Below the pieces are notes generated by a model. The model worked only from the letters and a program-made list of their open reading frames with translations. It was not told the DNA's origin and ran no database searches. A program made the translations under genes and the position numbers. A stretch of DNA of 56,279 nt, taken from Nitrospira sp. CG24E (lineage in GTDB: Bacteria > Nitrospirota > Nitrospiria > Nitrospirales > Nitrospiraceae). This document shows, in pieces, positions 24,826 to 34,197 of this stretch. Each line of letters begins with the position of its first letter. Within the stretch, counting starts at the first letter, position 1. The DNA is taken from the NCBI GenBank assembly GCA_002869895.2, contig NEWP02000030.1:7759-64037 (forward strand), written 5' to 3'.

Positions 24826-26274
24826 ATGAAGAACAAGCACACTGCTAAAACTGCCGCGTCAACAAGCACCACCAGAGTCGAGAGGGACACGATGGGAGAG
24901 TTGGCCGTGCCGGCTGACGCCTACTATGGGGTTCAAACCGCCCGCGCCATTGAGAACTTCCCAATCAGTTCTTTGCGGTTCCCTCGCTCAATGATCCGGG
25001 CGATGGGACTCATCAAGCGTGCTGCCGCAACGGTCAATCAGTCGCTGGGACTCCTCGATAAAAGACCGGCTGATGCGATCAACCAAGCCGCGACCGAAGT
25101 GGTCGAGGGCCAGCTTGATGCAGAATTCCCCGTGGATATTTTTCAAACCGGCTCCGGCACCTCGACCAATATGAATACCAACGAGGTCATTTCCAATCGT
25201 GCCACCGAGCTGCTAGGCGGAGCCAGGGGCAGTAAGCTTGTGCACCCGAACGACCATGTCAATCTAGGCCAATCCAGCAACGATGTGATTCCTACAGCCA
25301 TCCACATTGCCGCCGGAGAAATGATGCAGCAGCAGCTCATCCCCGCACTCACAGGTTTACAGAAAGCGCTGGCGCGCAAAGCCAGAGAGTTCGACAAGAT
25401 CGTCAAGATCGGCCGCACCCATTTGCAGGATGCGACGCCGGTGCGATTGGGCCAGGAATTCGGCGGGTACGCCAGGCAGATTGAATTGGGCATTCAACGG
25501 GTCAAGCGGGCACAAGCAGCACTCAGCGAAGTCGCGCTCGGCGGCACAGCGGTCGGGACAGGGCTCAATTGTCACCCCAAGTTCTCAGCGAAGGTGCTGG
25601 TCATTATTTCGAAAGAGACCGGCTGTACATTTATCGAAGCGAAAAACCATTTTGAAGCCCAGTCTGCGCAAGACTCGTTGGTCGAAGCGAGCGGGGAGTT
25701 GAAGACGATCGCCGTGAGCCTCATGAAAATCGCGAACGACATTCGCTGGCTCGGCTCCGGCCCGCGCTGTGGGCTGGGAGAGATCAATCTACCAGAAACC
25801 CAACCGGGTTCGTCGATCATGCCCGGCAAAGTAAACCCGGTGATTGCCGAGTCCGTCACGATGGTTTGCGCTCAGGTGATCGGAAACGATGTAACTGTCA
25901 CAGTGGGAGGGCAGGCGGCCAACTTCGAACTGATCGTCATGTTGCCGGTGATGGCCTATAACTTATTACAATCGATCGAACTGCTCGCCACTGTGTCGCA
26001 AAACTTCGCCGTCAAATGTATCGACGGCATCAAAGCCAATGAGGAACGCTGTAAGAGCTTGATCGAGGAAAGTCTGGCCATGTGTACCGCCCTGGCTCCG
26101 GAGATCGGATACGAGGCTGCAGCGAAACTTGCCAAGGATGCTTACAAGTCCGGCAAGACCGTTCGAGAGATGGCAAAGGACCAGAAAGTCCTCTCAGAAA
26201 AGCGCCTTACTGAACTACTCGATCCCTGGCGCATGACCGAGCCGGGCGGGCCTGTGGGAAGTGCGGGGGGATAA
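24826..26274 (+). CDS. fumC: Fumarate hydratase class II
   Basis: Interconverts fumarate and malate without an Fe-S cluster. The 482-residue product carries the superfamily signature GSSIMPGKVNP, plus TGSGTSTNMNTNEV, HPNDHVNLGQSSND and GRTHLQDATPVRLGQE, all intact. The first ~17 residues (KNKHTAKTAASTSTTRVE) are an added low-complexity tail. Aspartase has a similar fold, but the fumarase-type TGLNCHPKFS region and overall pattern favour fumarase. GGAGTGA (24814-24820) is the ribosome site. The next gene, an FAD oxidoreductase, has its own promoter. Confidence 0.94.
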   Translation: MKNKHTAKTAASTSTTRVERDTMGELAVPADAYYGVQTARAIENFPISSLRFPRSMIRAMGLIKRAAATVNQSLGLLDKRPADAINQAATEVVEGQLDAEFPVDIFQTGSGTSTNMNTNEVISNRATELLGGARGSKLVHPNDHVNLGQSSNDVIPTAIHIAAGEMMQQQLIPALTGLQKALARKAREFDKIVKIGRTHLQDATPVRLGQEFGGYARQIELGIQRVKRAQAALSEVALGGTAVGTGLNCHPKFSAKVLVIISKETGCTFIEAKNHFEAQSAQDSLVEASGELKTIAVSLMKIANDIRWLGSGPRCGLGEINLPETQPGSSIMPGKVNPVIAESVTMVCAQVIGNDVTVTVGGQAANFELIVMLPVMAYNLLQSIELLATVSQNFAVKCIDGIKANEERCKSLIEESLAMCTALAPEIGYEAAAKLAKDAYKSGKTVREMAKDQKVLSEKRLTELLDPWRMTEPGGPVGSAGG

Positions 26275-26282
26275 GCCGAGCT

Positions 26283-26312
26283 TTGACAGCGCAAAATTCC
26301 CTGTGCTAAAGT
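26283..26312 (+). promoter_or_regulatory. Sigma-70-like promoter of the FAD oxidoreductase gene
   Basis: TTGACA (26283-26288), 18-base spacer, TAAAGT (26307-26312). The -35 box is perfect. The start codon lies 59 bases downstream. Confidence 0.6.
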
Positions 26313-26370
26313 CCGCGGAACTGTTGGGGTTCTCGGCACTTCTCTGTTCAATTTATCTAGGAATCAACGC

Positions 26371-27723
26371 ATGAGCACTATGAACTCGCATGTAATTCTT
26401 CTGGTTGGCGCAGGGCCGGCCGGTATGGCAGTCGCTGCCAGCCTCGCAAAGGCCGGCCATGAGATCATCATTCTGAATCGAGATATCAAATTCGGCGGTT
26501 TAGCTGAATATGGGATCTTTCCCGCAAAACTGAAGCTCCGTGGCGGGCTCAAGAAACAGTATTGGGAACTGCTCGAACGACCGAACGTCCACTATTTCGG
26601 TAATGTCTCGATCGGCAACGGCAAAGACCTCACAGTCGATGAGGTTCGAAACCTCGGCGCCAGCGCGGTCGTATTTTCTATCGGCGCCCAAGGCACCAAA
26701 GCCATCGGCGTAGAAGGGGACTCGGCCAAGGGCGTGTTCCATGCGAAGGATGTCGTGTACCACTTCAATCGGCTTCCCGGTTTCGGCGATTGCCCCTTTG
26801 AGATGGGCAAACACGTGGCCATCATCGGCGCAGGCGACGTGATGGTCGATATCGCCCATTGGCTGATTCGCTACAAGAAAATCGACCGGGTGACTGCGAT
26901 CGTTCGGCGTGGTCCTGCCGAGCGAAAATATAACCCAAAAGAAATTCGCATGGTCTGTGCCAATATGGATGTGCCTGGCATCACTACAGAAGTGGGGCGC
27001 ATTAAGGACCGCCTTGCAGCAGTCGGCCAGAATGCAGACGAGGTCTTGAAGGGACTGACCGACGAATTTACCAAGTGCGAGCCCAAGGTCAGCGAGACGA
27101 AAATGGGGTTCAAGTTTCTGGCTTCCCCCAAACGCATCCTGGTCGACGGCAACAATCGGGTCCGTGGGCTGGAGATGGAAGACAATAAGCTGGAGCCTAA
27201 GGGAACCGACACGGCCGCTGTTGGGCTGAAACAGTATTATGAGTTTCCCTGCGACTCCGTGGTTTTTGCCGTGGGCGACAGAGTCGATGAAACCGTCGGA
27301 CTGCCGTACAAGGGGGGTATGTTCGTCACAAATCCCTCTAAGACCAGCAACGATCCGGACGATTCGCTCTTCCAAGCCTATGATGAAACGACGGGCGAGA
27401 TACTCGCCGGCGTGTTTCTCGCCGGCTGGGCAAGGAAAGCAAGCGAAGGGTTAGTCGGTATTGCCAAGCGGGACGGGGATTGGTGCGCGGAAGTCGTAAG
27501 CCGGTATTTGGCAACCAGGCAGCCGGGCAACCAGTCGAAGGTCGTCCTCGACAAGTTGAAGACGATCCTCAAGAGCCGAAAGAGCCATCCGGTAGATGTT
27601 CAGAGTCTCCGAGCGCTCGAAGCGGCCGAGAAGGCTCACAAGAACGCCACCGATTGTATCGGAGAATTCAAGTACGCCAGCAACCAGGAAATGATCGGAA
27701 TGATCGAGCGCGGGAAGACGTAA
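26371..27723 (+). CDS. FAD/NAD(P)-binding oxidoreductase (ferredoxin-NADP reductase/adrenodoxin reductase-like)
   Basis: The 450-residue soluble flavoprotein has an N-terminal FAD fold (LLVGAGPAGMAVAASLAKAG at about 10-29) and a second nucleotide fold for NAD(P)H (VAIIGAGDVMVDIAHWLI near 150). The C-terminal ADGWARKASEG-like segment (FLAGWARKASEGLVGIAKRD) resembles the FprA/adrenodoxin reductase and glutamate-synthase small-subunit group. It lacks N-terminal Fe-S cysteines, so it is not a complete GltD. A role in ferredoxin/NADPH exchange is likely but the partner is unknown. The C-terminal ~60 residues are an extra helical region. ATG 26371 follows the promoter at 26283. Confidence 0.82.
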   Translation: MSTMNSHVILLVGAGPAGMAVAASLAKAGHEIIILNRDIKFGGLAEYGIFPAKLKLRGGLKKQYWELLERPNVHYFGNVSIGNGKDLTVDEVRNLGASAVVFSIGAQGTKAIGVEGDSAKGVFHAKDVVYHFNRLPGFGDCPFEMGKHVAIIGAGDVMVDIAHWLIRYKKIDRVTAIVRRGPAERKYNPKEIRMVCANMDVPGITTEVGRIKDRLAAVGQNADEVLKGLTDEFTKCEPKVSETKMGFKFLASPKRILVDGNNRVRGLEMEDNKLEPKGTDTAAVGLKQYYEFPCDSVVFAVGDRVDETVGLPYKGGMFVTNPSKTSNDPDDSLFQAYDETTGEILAGVFLAGWARKASEGLVGIAKRDGDWCAEVVSRYLATRQPGNQSKVVLDKLKTILKSRKSHPVDVQSLRALEAAEKAHKNATDCIGEFKYASNQEMIGMIERGKT

Positions 27724-27740
27724 CAGGCCGACCCTTCGTT

Positions 27741-28601
27741 TTACCCATCCCCCCATTTAAGTTTTTCTCTGAGCACATCATAGTAATTACTTTCCGGAAA
27801 TCGGATGAGTTTGGTCCGGTGTTCCGAAGTCTGGATCACGACCCTATCGCCTTGCGTGATTGCGACTCCCACCTGTCCGTCAAGTGTCGCCATAGAGCCA
27901 TCATCTTTACTAGTGAGTGTCACATCGATCTCGGCGTTGCCCGGCACGATCAACGGCCGATGGGTCAGCGTATGGGGGCAGATCGGCGTCAGGATCAATG
28001 ATTGGACTGCCGGATCAATAATAGGGCCTCCGGCCGAAAGGGAATAGGCGGTCGATCCCGTCGGACTGCTGACGATCAACCCGTCGCCACGCAAGTTCGT
28101 CACGAACCGTCCTCCAATGGCAATCTTCAGTTGGATCATGCGGGCGACGGTGCCCTTGCTGATCACCACATCGTTTAATACCTCCCCTTGCGCAACCGTT
28201 TCTCCATTTCGGTGAATCTCGGTCCGCAACATGAGCCGCTCATCAAGGACAAAGTCATTGGCGAACACACGTTCGAGCGAGGGGTAGAGGTGCTCCAGCC
28301 GGACCTCGGTCAAAAATCCCAGTCCCCCCATGTTGACTCCGAGAATGGGAATGCCCCGCTCCCCGGCCAGTCGCGCGGCATTGAGCATGGTTCCATCGCC
28401 GCCCAGAACCAGCAGCACGTCTGCTTTATTTGCCAATGGACTTTTCTGCTCCCCCGACTCGTCACCGAGAAGAATCGCCGAGGTTCTATCCAAGATCACG
28501 TCGATATTTCTGGCCCTGAGCCAAATCACCACGTCGTGCAACGTGCCCTTGGCCTCAGGAAATTTGGGCTTTGTCAGAATTCCGATACTTTTATTTTTCA
28601 T
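27741..28601 (-). CDS. nadK: NAD kinase
   Basis: Phosphorylates NAD to NADP. The 286-residue product carries LLVLGGDGTMLNAAR (GGDGT motif), GVNMGGLGFLTEV, LNDVVISKGTVARMI, GDGLIVSSPTGSTAYSLSAGGPI and LTPICPHTLTHRP, all diagnostic. ATG 28601 is preferred over TTG 28607. It is divergent from clpC, with facing promoters 45 bases apart, and convergent with the FAD oxidoreductase gene (17 bases between the stops). NADP supply for a neighbouring NADP-linked flavoprotein is a plausible but unproven link. Confidence 0.95.
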   Translation of the reverse strand: MKNKSIGILTKPKFPEAKGTLHDVVIWLRARNIDVILDRTSAILLGDESGEQKSPLANKADVLLVLGGDGTMLNAARLAGERGIPILGVNMGGLGFLTEVRLEHLYPSLERVFANDFVLDERLMLRTEIHRNGETVAQGEVLNDVVISKGTVARMIQLKIAIGGRFVTNLRGDGLIVSSPTGSTAYSLSAGGPIIDPAVQSLILTPICPHTLTHRPLIVPGNAEIDVTLTSKDDGSMATLDGQVGVAITQGDRVVIQTSEHRTKLIRFPESNYYDVLREKLKWGDG

Positions 28602-28651
28602 TGGCAAAACTCTGCAGTAGTGCTATTCAACAACCGGTGGGCAGTTTCGGG

Positions 28652-28681
28652 ATTGTATCGGGCAGATTCTTTTGAAGTCAA
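28652..28681 (-). promoter_or_regulatory. Sigma-70-like promoter of nadK
   Basis: On the minus strand TTGACT (28681-28676), 18-base spacer, TACAAT (28657-28652). About 50 bases upstream of the start codon. Confidence 0.65.
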
Positions 28682-28726
28682 CGAACCCGATACGAGGAAC
28701 TCCTTCCGTTGAATTGTCGCGTAGCC

Positions 28727-28756
28727 TTGACACATACAAATCCTTCTAGTTAGAAT
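28727..28756 (+). promoter_or_regulatory. Sigma-70-like promoter of clpC
   Basis: TTGACA (28727-28732), 18-base spacer, TAGAAT (28751-28756). About 68 bases upstream of the clpC start. Confidence 0.68.
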
Positions 28757-28824
28757 TAGGCCAGGTTTTTGATAGGGTTGTGCCAAATGGAACCGGTTAT
28801 AGGCTCCACCTAAAAGGAGGCAGG

Positions 28825-31251
28825 ATGTTCGAGCGATTTACGGATAAGGGTCGGAAGATCATCATCCTAGCGCGGGAAGAGGCAGAGCGTCATCAAAACG
28901 ACTACCTCGGCACCGAACATCTTGTCTTGGCTATCCTCCGTGAATCAGACGGAATTGCCTTGATGATCTTAAAAAAGATGGGTCTCTCGACCGAACAAAT
29001 CCGTTTGGAAATTGAGCGGAATTTGCCCGGCGGAGGGACGACTATGACCTTCGGGGAGATTCCCTTCAGCCCCCGGGTTAAAAAAGTTATCGAATACGGG
29101 GTCGAAGAAGCCCGCCTCCTTGGACATAATCACATCGGAAGCGAACACCTCTTATTGGGGCTCCTCCGAGAAGAGGAGGGGATCGGCGGGAAAATCCTGC
29201 GCAGTCTAGGTGCTAACCTCCTGACCGCCAGGCAATTGACCGTGACATTTCTCCGGAAATCCGCCCCTCGTGAGCGAGATCGGAAGAGTAACACTCCGGC
29301 ACTCGATGAGTTCGGTCGTGATTTGACGCAACTTGCCCAAGCGGGACAGTTGGATCCCGTCATTGGCCGAGCTGATGAAATCGAGCGAGTGCTGCAGATT
29401 CTGAGTCGCCGCTCCAAAAACAACCCCGTGCTGATCGGAGAAGCCGGAGTTGGGAAAACTGCCATTGTGGAAGGCCTTGCCCAACGAATCGTTCAATCGG
29501 AAGTGCCGGATAATCTTCTCTCTCGGCGCGTCATTGCACTCGACCTCGGCTCTCTCGTTGCCGGGACAAAATATCGCGGACAATTCGAGGAACGGCTGAA
29601 GGTCGTGATGAAAGAAATCACCCAAGCCGGGAACATCATCATCTTCATCGATGAACTCCACACCTTAGTAGGAGCAGGGGCGGCAGAAGGCTCGATTGAC
29701 GCTTCGAACATGCTCAAACCTGCACTGTCTCGAGGAGAGATCCAATGTATCGGCGCCACGACTCTCGATGAATACCGAAAGCATATTGAAAAAGACGGCG
29801 CCTTGAAACGACGATTCCAACCGATCCATGTCCAGCCGCCAAGCAACGATGAAACAGTTCTGATTATTCAAGGACTTCGCGATCGGTACGAAGAACATCA
29901 TGGTGTCGAGATTTCAGAAGAGGCCATCCACGAGGCAGTCAAGCTGTCCGATCGCTACATTAGCGATCGTTTCCTCCCGGACAAGGCTATCGATTTAATC
30001 GATGAGACTGGGTCACGAGCCAAATTGCAGACCTATGCCCTTCCATCGGACCTGAAGGCCATGGAACAGGAGCTAAAAAAGGTCTCGCGCGAGAAAGAAC
30101 TGGCCATCTCAATGCAAAACTTCGAGGAAGCAGTTCGTCATCGAGAAGAAGAAGAACGGCTGCGGAAACTTCTTGATGAATCCAAGCGCGAGTGGAAAAA
30201 GAACCAAGAGAAAAACAAGCCGACGATCGGGAAAGAAGACGTAGCCTATGTCGTCTCCAAGATGACCGGCATTCCGCTCTTCAAGCTCGAAGAAGAAGAA
30301 TCGAACAAACTCCTTCGTATGGAGGAGTTCCTTCATAAACGTGTGGTCGGCCAGAATGAAGCCATCTCCGCGGTAGCCCGGGCTATTCGGCGGTCGCGTG
30401 CCGGGCTGAAGGAAGCACGAAAGCCCATCGGCTCGTTTATCTTCTTAGGACCTACCGGGGTCGGGAAAACCGAGTTGGCGCGAACCTTGGCCGAGTTCCT
30501 CTTCAATAGCGAGGACTCCCTGATCCGCATCGACATGTCGGAATATCAGGAGAAATTTACCAGTTCGAGGCTGTTTGGAGCGCCACCTGGGTACGTGGGA
30601 TATGAAGAGGGTGGCCAATTGACTGAACGAGTTCGGCGTCGGCCCTACTCAGTTGTCCTATTCGACGAGATCGAAAAGGCCCATCCTGATGTGTTCAATA
30701 TCCTGTTGCAGGTATTAGACGACGGTGTATTGACCGACAGCCTCGGACGCAAAGTCGATTTCAAGAATTGCGTCATCATTATGACCTCCAACATCGGGAC
30801 CAAGATGATTCAAAAGGGTGTCTCGCTTGGATTCCAGAGCACGGAAGGCGATCAGGAGCGTCATAAAAAAGAAGAGGTATTGGGAGAATTGCGTCGCTCA
30901 TTCAGTCCGGAATTCTTGAACCGGATTGACGAAGTCGTAGTCTTTCATCAATTGGATAAAACGCATCTCTATAATATCCTCGATATCCTCTTGGGTGAAC
31001 TCAATCTTCGTCTCCTCGATAAGGGGGTGGAGCTTGAAGTTGAAGACGACGTGAAACAGTGGTTGCTTAAAGAAGGGTACGATCCGCTCTACGGAGCCAG
31101 GCCAATGCGCCGGACGATTCAGCGCGCGATCGGCGATCCACTCTCCGAAGAGATGATTAGGGGACGATTTAAGGAATGCCGAAAGATCCGCGTCGTGCTG
31201 CGCGACGGCGCTCCGGCATTCATTGAGCAAGAGGCTATGGCCGGCGTGTAA
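28825..31251 (+). CDS. clpC: ATP-dependent Clp protease ATP-binding subunit ClpC
   Basis: An AAA+ unfoldase that feeds ClpP. The 808-residue protein has a Clp_N repeat domain at 1-145, a first AAA module (Walker A GEAGVGKT at 205-212, then [15 protein letters not shown]), a UVR-type middle segment ([20 protein letters not shown]) typical of ClpC, a second AAA module ([30 protein letters not shown]) and a C-terminal D2-small domain ([15 protein letters not shown]). ATG 28825 is fixed by AAAAGGAGG at 28812-28820. No McsA/McsB/CtsR genes are next to it, so regulation differs from Bacillus. A terminator hairpin follows at 31288. Confidence 0.96.
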   Translation: MFERFTDKGRKIIILAREEAERHQNDYLGTEHLVLAILRESDGIALMILKKMGLSTEQIRLEIERNLPGGGTTMTFGEIPFSPRVKKVIEYGVEEARLLGHNHIGSEHLLLGLLREEEGIGGKILRSLGANLLTARQLTVTFLRKSAPRERDRKSNTPALDEFGRDLTQLAQAGQLDPVIGRADEIERVLQILSRRSKNNPVLIGEAGVGKTAIVEGLAQRIVQSEVPDNLLSRRVIALDLGSLVAGTKYRGQFEERLKVVMKEITQAGNIIIFIDELHTLVGAGAAEGSIDASNMLKPALSRGEIQCIGATTLDEYRKHIEKDGALKRRFQPIHVQPPSNDETVLIIQGLRDRYEEHHGVEISEEAIHEAVKLSDRYISDRFLPDKAIDLIDETGSRAKLQTYALPSDLKAMEQELKKVSREKELAISMQNFEEAVRHREEEERLRKLLDESKREWKKNQEKNKPTIGKEDVAYVVSKMTGIPLFKLEEEESNKLLRMEEFLHKRVVGQNEAISAVARAIRRSRAGLKEARKPIGSFIFLGPTGVGKTELARTLAEFLFNSEDSLIRIDMSEYQEKFTSSRLFGAPPGYVGYEEGGQLTERVRRRPYSVVLFDEIEKAHPDVFNILLQVLDDGVLTDSLGRKVDFKNCVIIMTSNIGTKMIQKGVSLGFQSTEGDQERHKKEEVLGELRRSFSPEFLNRIDEVVVFHQLDKTHLYNILDILLGELNLRLLDKGVELEVEDDVKQWLLKEGYDPLYGARPMRRTIQRAIGDPLSEEMIRGRFKECRKIRVVLRDGAPAFIEQEAMAGV

Positions 31252-31287
31252 TACCCAGCCCTATACCTCTGCAGGCATCGGCTTAAG

Positions 31288-31335
31288 ACAACACGGCCCT
31301 TGTGGCGCTAGCGGCCACAAGGGCCGTGTTGTTTA
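31288..31335 (+). terminator. Strong hairpin after clpC
   Basis: ACAACACGGCCCTTGTGGC (31288-31306) and its exact complement (31314-31332) enclose a 7-base loop. A short TTT follows, so the U-tract is weak, but the 19-bp perfect stem and its location between clpC and tsaD support termination. Confidence 0.72.
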
Positions 31336-31394
31336 GCCCTCTACAACTAAGGTATGGTTTGTCCCTCTACCACCTGGCCAGCAACGACTACAAG

Positions 31395-32432
31395 ATGATG
31401 ACTACTGAACTGTCCACCTCAACCTGGCTACCTGGCCCCATCCTTGGTATCGAAACGTCATGCGATGAAACAGCTGCATCGGTGCTGGCTGTAGATGGCG
31501 CCGTTCTTTCGAATATTATTGCGTCACAACACGCTGTTCATCGGCGCTTTGGCGGTGTCGTCCCTGAACTGGCCTCCCGCGCCCATATTGAATCGATTGA
31601 AGGTGTCTCAGCTGAAGCAGTGAAGCAAGCGCGACTCTCATGGACGGATCTCACCGGAATTGCCGTTACCCAGGGACCAGGTCTCGCCGGCGCTCTTCTC
31701 GTAGGGGTCAATTATGCGAAGGCACTGGCCTATGCTCTGAATATTCCGGTGGTTGGCGTGAGTCATCTGGAAGGACATATCGCTTCCGCCTGGATACAGG
31801 ACTCAACATTTCCGATACCTTGTGTCGTTCTGGTTGTCTCTGGTGGTCATACCCATCTCTATTATAAAGAACGCATAGGTCACTGCCGACTTCTTGGTGC
31901 TACCAGAGACGACGCGGCAGGTGAAGCCTTTGACAAGGGGGCACAGCTGCTCTCGTTAGAATACCCAGGGGGACCGGCCATCGATCGCCTAGCTCGGCGA
32001 GGAAACCCTGAAGCCATTGCATTTCCACGTTCCTATCTGAAGAAGGGGAGTCTCGATTTCAGCTTCAGCGGGTTAAAGACCGCCTTACTCTACAGACTTC
32101 AAGCAATGGATGAACTCGCTCGCGCGGCCCAAGCCGCGGACCTCGCAGCAGGTTATCAAGAGGCCATCGTGACCGTGTTGGTTGAAAAAGCTTTTGCCGC
32201 AGTCAGGTCATCCGGCGCTCAGGCGCTAGCTGTCGTCGGAGGGGTATCCGCCAATTCCCGATTACGCACACTACTTCGGCAACGAGCCGCCTCGGAAAAT
32301 CTACGCCTAAGTCTTCCTCCATTGGCTTACTGCACGGATAATGCTGCGATGGTCGCGGCAGCAGGGAAGCAGGCGTTACGTGCCGGACTCTGTGCCGCTC
32401 TAGACATCGATGCCCAAGCCTCGCTGGCTTGA
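31395..32432 (+). CDS. tsaD: tRNA N6-adenosine threonylcarbamoyltransferase TsaD
   Basis: Transfers threonylcarbamoyl to A37 of ANN-decoding tRNAs. The 345-residue product has ILGIETSCDETAASVLAVDG at the N-terminus, the metal-binding HLEGH motif (VVGVSHLEGHIASAW), FPIPCVVLVVSGGHTHLYY, and DDAAGEAFDKGAQLL. A frame starting at GTG 31302 would begin inside the clpC terminator and has no family support; ATG 31395 gives a normal N-terminus. Other TsaBCE genes are not in the window. hflX follows after 45 bases, probably on the same transcript. Confidence 0.94.
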   Translation: MMTTELSTSTWLPGPILGIETSCDETAASVLAVDGAVLSNIIASQHAVHRRFGGVVPELASRAHIESIEGVSAEAVKQARLSWTDLTGIAVTQGPGLAGALLVGVNYAKALAYALNIPVVGVSHLEGHIASAWIQDSTFPIPCVVLVVSGGHTHLYYKERIGHCRLLGATRDDAAGEAFDKGAQLLSLEYPGGPAIDRLARRGNPEAIAFPRSYLKKGSLDFSFSGLKTALLYRLQAMDELARAAQAADLAAGYQEAIVTVLVEKAFAAVRSSGAQALAVVGGVSANSRLRTLLRQRAASENLRLSLPPLAYCTDNAAMVAAAGKQALRAGLCAALDIDAQASLA

Positions 32433-32477
32433 TCCTTTGCAGTGCGATTGAATCAACGACGATAAGGAAAGACTCCC

Positions 32478-34163
32478 ATTCCAGACATCCACGGACAGAT
32501 TCTTGGTCTACGTGCCGGCCAACTCTCTATGCTTGAGCGGCTGTATCGTCGACGTGTGCCCGTGGATCAAGTCCTCTCTCTTGAAGCGGCGAAGACCCTC
32601 GCGCAGTTTACGCATGAGATTCGCCGCCCGATCGGGCTAGTCCTCAATCGACGGGGGGCTGTACAAGACGTGCTGGTCGGTGCTGATGCCCAGCCCTCAC
32701 CAACGACGCTGGCTTCGTTTCGTGCAAGCCCTCGATCGTTGAGAGGTCTTAGGCTGATCCGTTCCCAGCTCAAGGAGCAGGTCACCAGTCAAGAAGACCT
32801 TACAATGCTGGGCCTGCTCAGGCTCGATATGATCGGTACGTTGGCGGTTACACCAAAAGGGGAGCCGGGGTTGCTCTCTCTGGCCCATCTGAATCCACCC
32901 AGTCCCAAAGGAGAACTGTATACCCTGCTGAAGCCGGCACTCGTGCACCAGTGTCCCGTGAGTTTCGAGACATTCATTCGTGAATTGGAGGCGGACCTAC
33001 AACGCCAGAGCGGATCGCATCAGATGTCTCAGAGTCAGAGCGCGATCCTCGTGAGCGCATCGCCCAAGAGTAAGCGCGAACAGGAAGAACGTCTCGCTGA
33101 GTTGGCTGAACTGGCATCCTCCGCAGATCTCATAGTCATCGATCGCCTCATTCAACGTACGCAAAGCGGTCATGCTCGGTTTCAACTGGGGAGCGGCAAG
33201 CTCAGAGACGTGCTCGTGCAGGCGATGCAAAAGGGCGCTGACCTGCTTATCTTCGATCAAGATTTGGCTCCGGCGCAGGTGCGTGCCATTGCTGAAATCA
33301 CCGATCTCACGGTCATCGACCGGACCCAGCTGATTCTTGACATCTTTGCGCAGCGGGCCCATAGCCGGGAAGGCAAGGTACAGGTCGAGCTGGCCCAACT
33401 TCGTTATCTCCTCCCCCGGCTCTCAGGCCAGGGAACGAGCCTCTCTAGATTAGGCGGCGGTATCGGGAGCAGAGGCCCAGGAGAAACGAAACTCGAAACA
33501 GACCGCCGTCGCATCAGGGAGCGTATCGACCATTTGGAGCGAGAAATCGAGGGCTTTGCCCGCCATCAGGACCAGCGGCGATCGCGCCGCATTCGACAGG
33601 AGTTCCCGGTCCTATCCATCGTAGGCTACACGAACGCCGGTAAATCGACCTTGCTCAACGCCTTAACGAACAGTCAAGTGAGCACAGCTCCACGTGTCTT
33701 TGAGACGCTTGACACCACCAGCCGCAGGCTGCATTTCCCGCAGGGCCGTGAAGCGATCATCACCGATACGGTCGGGTTTATTCGCGACCTACCCAAAGAT
33801 CTCCTTGCCGCCTTCAGAACGACATTGGATGAACTGCGCGATGCCGATCTGCTTCTCCATGTGGTCGATGCTGGGGCTACAGATCTGGATGCTCACATCG
33901 CATCGGTCGACACCGTGCTGCAGAGCCTCTCTCTCGATCAGCTTCCACGGGTCTTGGTATTCAACAAGTGCGATCAGCTTCCGGCAGAGCAAGCGGAAGC
34001 TCTGTGTCGTCGGTACGGTGCAATCGGGATTTCATCACTCCGCCAAGAGACCTTACCCCGACTCATCAACCATCTTGACGAACGGTTAGCAGCACTCGTC
34101 CCATTGGACAGCTCTTCTCAGAAATCGGCGGCCAACACATCTACTCTTGCATCTCGCCCTTAA
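32478..34163 (+). CDS. hflX: GTPase HflX, probably initiated at an ATT codon
   Basis: A ribosome-associated GTPase that splits stalled 70S ribosomes. The G domain has GYTNAGKST (G1), DTVGFIRDLP (G3) and NKCD (G4), preceded by the HflX domain with LRYLLPRLSGQGTSLSRLGG and GSRGPGETKLETDRRRI. The first ATG (32529) lies inside a segment that matches the usual HflX N-terminus: IPDIHGQILGLRAGQLSMLE continues the family pattern upstream to an in-frame TAA at 32463. The only possible start in that stretch is ATT 32478, with AAGGA at 32464-32468. I choose ATT (561 aa); ATG 32529 would give 544 aa and lose the conserved IHG segment. Confidence 0.9.
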   Translation: MPDIHGQILGLRAGQLSMLERLYRRRVPVDQVLSLEAAKTLAQFTHEIRRPIGLVLNRRGAVQDVLVGADAQPSPTTLASFRASPRSLRGLRLIRSQLKEQVTSQEDLTMLGLLRLDMIGTLAVTPKGEPGLLSLAHLNPPSPKGELYTLLKPALVHQCPVSFETFIRELEADLQRQSGSHQMSQSQSAILVSASPKSKREQEERLAELAELASSADLIVIDRLIQRTQSGHARFQLGSGKLRDVLVQAMQKGADLLIFDQDLAPAQVRAIAEITDLTVIDRTQLILDIFAQRAHSREGKVQVELAQLRYLLPRLSGQGTSLSRLGGGIGSRGPGETKLETDRRRIRERIDHLEREIEGFARHQDQRRSRRIRQEFPVLSIVGYTNAGKSTLLNALTNSQVSTAPRVFETLDTTSRRLHFPQGREAIITDTVGFIRDLPKDLLAAFRTTLDELRDADLLLHVVDAGATDLDAHIASVDTVLQSLSLDQLPRVLVFNKCDQLPAEQAEALCRRYGAIGISSLRQETLPRLINHLDERLAALVPLDSSSQKSAANTSTLASRP

Positions 34164-34197
34164 CCGGTTGCACAATCAGCATGAACCGGCGCCGATC

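Noticed and set aside
26500-27375. 291-aa open frame on the minus strand
   Set aside because: Antisense to the FAD oxidoreductase, no ribosome site and no domain.
31302-31394. N-terminal extension of TsaD from GTG 31302
   Set aside because: It would start inside the clpC terminator hairpin and the added residues do not resemble the family.
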